The notes beneath the pieces are model-generated. The model had not been told where the DNA came from, ran no database searches, and saw nothing but the letters and a program-made list of their open reading frames with translations. The translations under genes were made by a program, and so were the position numbers. Shown in pieces: positions 58,877-64,000 of a stretch of 64,000 nt of DNA (its first letter is position 1; each line of letters starts with the position of its first letter). The stretch lies in NCBI RefSeq assembly GCF_904831005.1, contig NZ_LR882982.1, forward strand, positions 1,116,001 to 1,180,000. The letters run 5' to 3'. This DNA is from Microbacterium hydrocarbonoxydans. Its GTDB lineage: Bacteria > Actinomycetota > Actinomycetes > Actinomycetales > Microbacteriaceae.

Positions 58877-59729
58877 AGCGACCCTCCAGGCGGCGGAACA
58901 CGAGTTCGCCGATGATCAGGATGACGATGGACACGGCGAGAGCGATGAGCGAATGGATCCACAGCGACGGCAGGGGCTCGGCGTTCGCGGGATCGAGCGC
59001 GTGCCAGATGCCGTAGTGGAACAGCTCGACGGCACCGGTGATGGGATTGAGCGCATAGAGCTGGAAGAGCCACTCCGGCACCTTCGACTGCACCATCTGC
59101 CACTGGTACATGACGGGCGACGCCCATACCGACACCATCACGATGATCTCGACGAAGCTCTGCGCATCTCGGAACGTCACGTTGATCGCGCCGAAGAGCA
59201 GGCCGAGACCCGTCGCGAGCAGGGCGATGATCACGAGCCCGAGCAGGAGGGCGCCGATGCCGATGAAGGTGGGCGTCCAGCCGAAGAAGAGCGCGATCAC
59301 GACCACGACGATGATCTGCGGCACGGTGTTGATCGCCGCGACCATGGTGCTCGCGACCGGGAACATCTGCCGCGGGAAGTAGATCTTCTTGATGAGCGCC
59401 GCGTTGTCGACGAGGGACCTCGTGGCGTTCGAGAACGACTCGTTGAAGAACGTCACCGCGGTGATGCCCGACAGCAGATAGATCGGGTAGTACTCGATGC
59501 TGTCGTTCAGTCGGAGGAAGACGCCGAGGGCGAAGAAGAAGACGAGGAACTGGATCAGCGGCTTGACGTACGACCACAGCCATCCGAGCACCGAGCCCCG
59601 GTAGCGGATGCCCACTTCTTTGCGGACGATCAGGCTGAGAAGGTACCTACGCCGGAACACGTCGAGCAGTCCGGTGCTCCCGCCGGGCTGCGTCAGTCGC
59701 AGCTCATCGGGTACTGATGTGTGAGACAC
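58860..59729 (-). CDS. ABC transporter permease, Wzm/TagG-like
   Basis: About 289 residues with six membrane helices of the ABC-2 type: YLLSLIVRKEVGIRYRGSVLG at the entry helix split as VRKEVGIRYRGSVLGWLWS, then FFFALGVFLRL, NTVPQIIVVVVIALFF and WASPVMYQWQMV. With the ATP-binding protein it should export a lipid-linked polymer to the cell surface. The start is uncertain: a TATGAT -10 box at 59783-59788 rules out starts at 59780-59783, leaving GTG 59744 or GTG 59729; the latter has GGAGGTGA upstream. Confidence 0.85.
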   Translation of the reverse strand: MSHTSVPDELRLTQPGGSTGLLDVFRRRYLLSLIVRKEVGIRYRGSVLGWLWSYVKPLIQFLVFFFALGVFLRLNDSIEYYPIYLLSGITAVTFFNESFSNATRSLVDNAALIKKIYFPRQMFPVASTMVAAINTVPQIIVVVVIALFFGWTPTFIGIGALLLGLVIIALLATGLGLLFGAINVTFRDAQSFVEIIVMVSVWASPVMYQWQMVQSKVPEWLFQLYALNPITGAVELFHYGIWHALDPANAEPLPSLWIHSLIALAVSIVILIIGELVFRRLEGRFAQDL

Positions 59730-59782
59730 GGGCGTTCTCGTCACCTCCGTCAGACGTCCGGTTCGGGTGGAACGCCTCACCA

Positions 59783-59788
59783 ATCATA
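59783..59788 (-). promoter_or_regulatory. -10 box of the ABC exporter operon
   Basis: TATGAT on the minus strand. Expected transcription start near 59776, with a leader of about 45 bases to GTG 59729. Confidence 0.5.
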
Positions 59789-59915
59789 GGTTCTCGTCCA
59801 GTCGTCGAGCTCATCGCCGCCGCCCGCGGTGTGTCGGCGGTCCCTCAGGCGAAGCTCGATAGGATCGACGCCGGCGACCGACATGCGGTCACACGATGAG
59901 AAGGGTGCTGCGCAC

Positions 59916-61847
59916 ATGGGATGGATCGACCTCGGTCTGGCCGTGCTCGTCACCGCAGGAATCGTCCTCATCCCGGGACTGCTCGTCGCCGTGCTTCTCG
60001 GCGCGCGGGGGCACATGGCATGGGCGCTCGCCGCTCCGGCCGGTACCACGATCATCGTCCTCGCGGCTCTCGCGGCACCCGTGGTCGGTCTCACCTGGGG
60101 GGTGCTGCCCGTCCTCGCGGTGACCGCGATCATCGCCGCGATCGCTGTGATCCTGCGATTCATGCCGTGGTTCTCCGTGTCCGCGCTGAGGCTGGATGCG
60201 CGCCTCGGTCGTGCCGCTCTGCTCGCCACGGTCGGCGCCGTCCTCGTCGTGGCGGTGCAGCTGATCATCGTGATCGGCGGACCCGAGAACATCTCTCAGA
60301 CCTTCGACAACATCTTCCATCTGAACGCCATCCGCTACGCGCTCGACACCGGATCCGTGTCGCCGCTCACGATCGGCTCGATGACCAGCGCCGCGACCGG
60401 AGGCCTGCCCTTCTACCCGTCCGGGTGGCACGCGGTGGCTTCGCTCGCCGTGCAGCTGACGGGGGCGAGCATCCCGATCGTCTCGAACGCCGTGATGATC
60501 TTCTTCGCCGCCTTCGTCTGGCCTGTGTCGATCCTGCTTCTCACCCGGGTTCTCGTGGGATCGTCGACTGCGCACATGGTGGTGGCGGCCGCGATCAGCG
60601 CCGCGATCCCGGCGTTCCCGCTGCTGCTCGTCGACTACGGCGTGCTCTTCCCCTACATGATGTCCTTGAGCATGATCGGCGTGCCGCTCGCGCTGATCGC
60701 CTCGGCTGCCGCGCGGCCCTCTTGGCGCGAACGCTGGCCGTTCGTGATCGGTGCTCTCGGCTCGATCCCCGCTGTCGCGGTCGCGCATCCGGGCGGGTTC
60801 GTGGCGCTCCTCGTGTTCACGACCGTGATCCTCCTCGTGCTCTGGATCCGGCTGCTCTTCACGCACACGTCGAAGCGCGCGAAGATCATCTCCTCCGCGT
60901 GTGCGGCGGTATACGCGATCATGGCGCTCGCGGCCTGGTATGTGCTGCGTCCGCCGATCGATGCGCGTTCGTGGCTGCCGACCGAGACCGTCGGACAGGC
61001 GGTCGGCGAGGTCCTGACCGCATCCGTCTGGTTCGGTCCGGTCAACCTGGTCGTCGCGACCTTCGTCATCACAGGTCTCGTCGTCTGCCTCCGCCGCCGG
61101 TCGAGCACGGATTGGATGGCGATCGGGTTCTTCCTCGCCGCAGCCGGGCTGTACATCGTCGTCTCCGGCTTGCCCTACCTGGTTCAGCGGGACATCCTGA
61201 CCGGTGCCTGGTACAACAACGCCCCCCGTCTTGCGGCGCTTCTGGCGTTCGCGTGGGTTCCGCTCGCCGCGGTCGGCGGTGCGCACCTGTGGACGATCGC
61301 GTCACGGTGGAGCGTCAGGATCGGCAAGAGCGGTGTGCGACGGGCAGTCCTCGCGACCGGCGCCGTGCTTCTCCTCGTGGTGATCCCGCAGTTCGGCACG
61401 ATGCGCCAGGCGGTGGCGAATGCCCACGCGTCGTTCGCGACCACCGACGAGTCGCCTCTGCTCACCTCGGACGAGCTGGCGCTGATCGAGCGACTCGACG
61501 ACGAGGTTCCCGACGACGCCGTGATACTGGGCAGCCCGTGGACGGGCACCGCCCTGGCGTACGCGATCGCCGATCGTCAGGTGGTCATGCCGCACACGCT
61601 GATGGACATCACCGAGCAGATGTCGACGCTGCTCGACCGACTGGACTCCGCGCGACCGGGCTCGGCCGAAGTGTGCTCGGCACTCGACGATCTCGGCGTG
61701 GCGTACGTGCTGGACTTCGGAACGCAGGAGATCAACGACGGCACGCACCCGTACAAGGGCCTCGACCGACTGCGGACGTCGGAGTCCGTCGAGAAGGTCG
61801 ATCAGGTCGGGGATGCCGTGCTGTACAAGGTCGTGCTGTGCGAATGA
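59916..61847 (+). CDS. DUF6541 polytopic membrane protein
   Basis: 643 residues with about 13 helices over the first 520, then an extracytoplasmic C-terminal domain of about 120 (VILGSPWTGTALAYAIADRQVV). The early loop NIFHLNAIRYALDTGSVSPLTIG and GLPFYPSGWHAVASL match DUF6541, a GT-C-like family found beside wall-polysaccharide genes. Glycosyl transfer from a lipid-linked donor is therefore plausible but unproven. The ATG at 59916 follows GAAGGG; an in-frame ATG at 59883 is an alternative. TAGGAT about 50 bases up is the likely promoter. Confidence 0.85.
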   Translation: MGWIDLGLAVLVTAGIVLIPGLLVAVLLGARGHMAWALAAPAGTTIIVLAALAAPVVGLTWGVLPVLAVTAIIAAIAVILRFMPWFSVSALRLDARLGRAALLATVGAVLVVAVQLIIVIGGPENISQTFDNIFHLNAIRYALDTGSVSPLTIGSMTSAATGGLPFYPSGWHAVASLAVQLTGASIPIVSNAVMIFFAAFVWPVSILLLTRVLVGSSTAHMVVAAAISAAIPAFPLLLVDYGVLFPYMMSLSMIGVPLALIASAAARPSWRERWPFVIGALGSIPAVAVAHPGGFVALLVFTTVILLVLWIRLLFTHTSKRAKIISSACAAVYAIMALAAWYVLRPPIDARSWLPTETVGQAVGEVLTASVWFGPVNLVVATFVITGLVVCLRRRSSTDWMAIGFFLAAAGLYIVVSGLPYLVQRDILTGAWYNNAPRLAALLAFAWVPLAAVGGAHLWTIASRWSVRIGKSGVRRAVLATGAVLLLVVIPQFGTMRQAVANAHASFATTDESPLLTSDELALIERLDDEVPDDAVILGSPWTGTALAYAIADRQVVMPHTLMDITEQMSTLLDRLDSARPGSAEVCSALDDLGVAYVLDFGTQEINDGTHPYKGLDRLRTSESVEKVDQVGDAVLYKVVLCE

Positions 61848-61896
61848 GCGCGGCGAACGACGATCGCGGATGCCGCGCTCGTGAGGAGGGAAGAGC

Positions 61897-62787
61897 ATGA
61901 CACTGGAGATCTTCGTACCGTTCTGGGGCGACCCGGCGCTGCTTCGAGAGACGGTCGATTCTGTGCGCGCTCAGTATGACCGAGACTGGCGTCTGATCGT
62001 GATCGACGACTGTTATCCCGATGAGACGGTGCCGGAGTACTTCGCAGGCATCGAGGACGAGCGCATCACCTACGTGCGCAACGAGACGAACCTCGGCATC
62101 ACCGAGAACTACCGCGAGGCGATCCGCCGCGCCACGACCTCGCACATCACGATCCTCGGCTGCGACGACCTCCTGCACCCGAACTACGTCGGGCTGGTGA
62201 AGCGGGTGATCGACCGCCTGCCGGACGTCGACGTCATCCAGCCGGGTGTCGAGGTGATCGACGAGAACGGGACCGTCGTCCGACCCCTGGTCGACCGCGT
62301 GAAGCAGGGACTCCTGGCTCCGCGCGGCGGGGAGGGGATCGCGCTCCTGGCCGGCGAGCGGATGGCGACCAGCCTGATCCGCGGAGACTGGCTCTACTGG
62401 CCGTCGCTCACCTTCCGCACCGAGACGCTCCAGCGGATCGACTTCCGCGACGGGCTCCCGATCATCCAGGATCTGGCCCTGCTCATGGACGTCGCGTTCG
62501 AGGGCGGCTCCCTCGCCTATGTCCCCGAGCTCGCGTTCTCGTACCGGCGTCACGGCTCGAGCGCTTCGCAGAAGACGCTGCTCGACGGCAGGCGCTTCCG
62601 CGACGAGCGTGCGTACTATGCGATCGCCCGACGGCTCGCGGACGAGAAGGGCTGGCGGCGCACGGGCACGACCGCCCGCGTGCGGTTGATGTCGCGTCTG
62701 CATGCCGTCACGGAGCTCCCCGGCGTCATCCGGCACGGGAATCGCGCTGGGCTACAATCGACGCTGGCGCACATCTTCGCCGTCTGA
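61897..62787 (+). CDS. Family 2 glycosyltransferase
   Basis: 296 residues, a single GT-A domain without membrane helices: LEIFVPFWGDPALLRETVDS at the nucleotide-sugar strand split as FVPFWGDPALLRETVDS, LIVIDDCYPDE, NLGITENYREAIRRA, and ITILGCDDLLHP with the DxD-equivalent. Cytoplasmic, sugar unknown. GAGGAGG lies 8-14 bases before the ATG; it follows the DUF6541 gene after 49 bases and is probably in the same operon as the epimerase. Confidence 0.87.
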   Translation: MTLEIFVPFWGDPALLRETVDSVRAQYDRDWRLIVIDDCYPDETVPEYFAGIEDERITYVRNETNLGITENYREAIRRATTSHITILGCDDLLHPNYVGLVKRVIDRLPDVDVIQPGVEVIDENGTVVRPLVDRVKQGLLAPRGGEGIALLAGERMATSLIRGDWLYWPSLTFRTETLQRIDFRDGLPIIQDLALLMDVAFEGGSLAYVPELAFSYRRHGSSASQKTLLDGRRFRDERAYYAIARRLADEKGWRRTGTTARVRLMSRLHAVTELPGVIRHGNRAGLQSTLAHIFAV

Positions 62788-62841
62788 TCACGGACCGGCG
62801 CGCCCGATCGCCGCGCCGACACACCTGCAGGAGGCCCCCGT

Positions 62842-63978
62842 ATGTCCGAACACGTGCTCATCACCGGTGGTGCCGGCTTCATCGGCACCCGGCTCGCGGC
62901 GCGGTTCGCTCGTGACGGACATCGCGTCACGGTCCTGGATTCGCTGATCCCGCAGGTGCACGGGGACTCTCCCGAGCAGACATCGCCCCTGCTCCGCTCG
63001 CTCGACGGCATCGCCGACGTCGTCGTCGGCACGGTCACGTCGAAGGACGACCTGCGATCGGCGCTCGGCGGAGCGACGATCGTGGTGCACCTCGCAGCGG
63101 AGACCGGCACAGGACAGTCGATGTACGAGATCGACCGCTACGTCGACGCCAACGTCGGGGGAACGGCGAAGCTGCTCGACATCCTCGCGAATGAGGAGAA
63201 CTCGGTCCGTCGAGTCGTGATCGCCTCGTCGCGGTCCATCTACGGCGAGGGCGCGTACCTCACGGAAGACGGACGTCAGGTGTATCCGGGTCACCGTGCG
63301 GACGCCGATATGGCCGCGGGCGATTTCGACGTGCACGTTCCAGGCGCTGGCCCGCTGCGACTCGTCCCGACCGACGAGAGCGCTCTGCTGCATCCATCCT
63401 CGGTCTACGGCATCACGAAGCAGATGCAGGAATCGCTCGTGATGACGGTGGCGCCGACGATCGGCATCGAGGGGACCTCGGTGCGGTATCAGAACGTGTA
63501 CGGTCCCGGACAGTCTCTGAAGAACCCCTATACCGGCATCCTCTCGATCTTCTCCACCCTGATCCGTCAGGGGAAGGAGATCAACATCTTCGAGGACGGC
63601 GAGGAGAGCCGCGACTTCGTCTACATCGACGACATCGTCGAGGCCACATTCCTCGCCGCCACGGATCCTCGTGCCGCGGGCGAGACGTTCAACGTCGGTT
63701 CCGGCGTCGCGACGACCGTGAACGAGGTCGTATCGGCGCTGTTCACCGCATTCGGGAAAGAGGTTCCGACCCGGATCTCGGGCAACTACCGACTCGGTGA
63801 CATCCGTCACAACGTCGCCGACACCTCGCATCTGGCAGAGACTCTCGGCTTCACGCCGCGAGTGTCGTTCCAGGAGGGCGTCGCCGCATTCGTCGAGTGG
63901 GTCCTCTCAGAACCCGTGGAGGAAGACGGATACCAGCGATCACTCGACGAGATGAGCAAGCGGAACCTTCTGAAGTGA
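62842..63978 (+). CDS. NDP-sugar epimerase/dehydratase, dTDP-L-rhamnose 4-epimerase-like
   Basis: 378 residues of the extended short-chain dehydrogenase fold. GGAGFIGTRLA binds NAD, the active site is SSVYGITKQ (YxxxK), and LHPSSVYG and RYQNVYGPGQ shape the sugar pocket. LDSLIPQVHG and a 35-residue insert before the active site recall dTDP-L-rhamnose 4-epimerases, which yield dTDP-6-deoxy-L-talose; that reaction is inferred. The ATG has AGGAGG 7 bases upstream. The stop overlaps a further GTG start. Confidence 0.82.
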   Translation: MSEHVLITGGAGFIGTRLAARFARDGHRVTVLDSLIPQVHGDSPEQTSPLLRSLDGIADVVVGTVTSKDDLRSALGGATIVVHLAAETGTGQSMYEIDRYVDANVGGTAKLLDILANEENSVRRVVIASSRSIYGEGAYLTEDGRQVYPGHRADADMAAGDFDVHVPGAGPLRLVPTDESALLHPSSVYGITKQMQESLVMTVAPTIGIEGTSVRYQNVYGPGQSLKNPYTGILSIFSTLIRQGKEINIFEDGEESRDFVYIDDIVEATFLAATDPRAAGETFNVGSGVATTVNEVVSALFTAFGKEVPTRISGNYRLGDIRHNVADTSHLAETLGFTPRVSFQEGVAAFVEWVLSEPVEEDGYQRSLDEMSKRNLLK

Positions 63979-64000
63979 TCCGCTCGCTGCTTCGCGCGAC
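63975..64000 (+). CDS. Start of a further gene (partial)
   Basis: A GTG overlapping the epimerase stop as GTGA opens a frame reading M-I-R-S-L-L-R-A to the window end. The overlap type is the common one in this window, but only eight codons are visible. Confidence 0.35.

Noticed and set aside
59889..61286. Antisense frame of 465 codons opposite the DUF6541 gene
   Set aside because: The product is a run of Arg/Asp/Glu/His/Gly typical of antisense membrane-protein sequence. The forward gene has clear helices.

Overview
The window is about 68% GC by eye and densely packed. Genes abut or overlap by 1-4 bases, GTG and TTG starts are common, and no stretch of more than 300 bases lacks a gene. Gene content and order point to an actinobacterium of the Microbacteriaceae, most likely Microbacterium or a close relative: fdxA-dapC, dapD/dapE, tatB-mrp, adnA-adnB, nudC-uvrD2, ylbL and a UPF0182 protein, plus an LCP enzyme and an ABC exporter for a cell-wall glycopolymer. 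I see no insertion sequence, prophage, CRISPR array, rRNA or plasmid function, so this is chromosome backbone grading into a cell-envelope region at the right end. Family names and synteny are given from memory.

Region 1 (1-15.8 kb): a lysine/diaminopimelate block (dapC, dapD, dapE) with a 7Fe ferredoxin, citrate synthase and a DEAD-box helicase. It is followed by a PIG-V-like membrane protein, a tiny DUF3117 protein, an O-methyltransferase, tatB and the operon MgtE-N/CBS protein - DUF1003 - Mrp. This parallels the Rv1177-Rv1232c order of Mycobacterium tuberculosis. Region 2 (15.8-21 kb): aminopeptidase P, an exported or membrane-tethered phosphodiesterase, a PHP-domain phosphoesterase and an RhlE-type helicase.

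Region 3 (21-40 kb): DNA repair and neighbours, namely a ferritin-like protein, DUF3107, the AdnAB helicase-nuclease, a probable pseudokinase, NudC, a short UvrD2, a lone TOMM-type E1-like protein, a zincin-like protein, YlbL and UPF0182. This matches the Rv3193c-Rv3211 neighbourhood. Two convergent pairs overlap strongly: adnB/pseudokinase by 55 bases and uvrD2/E1-like by 164 bases. Region 4 (40-44.4 kb): an initiator tRNA, a nitrilase-family hydrolase, an aminotransferase and an HtrA protease.

Region 5 (44.4-64 kb): the envelope region. It holds three CDP-glycerol glycerophosphotransferase-like proteins, several glycosyltransferases, an LCP ligase with an extra membrane domain, an LALTG-anchored surface protein, a DUF4012 protein, a Wzm/Wzt-like ABC exporter, a DUF6541 membrane protein and a sugar epimerase. 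birA, purK and purE sit inside it. A plausible reading is synthesis, export and wall attachment of a phosphate-containing glycopolymer.

Two structural themes recur. Many genes have a TANNNT -10 box exactly 6 bases before the start codon, so their mRNAs should be leaderless. Convergent ends carry long perfect hairpins without U-tracts. At 44372-44420 the two meet: the loop of the htrA hairpin holds most of the next gene's -10 box.
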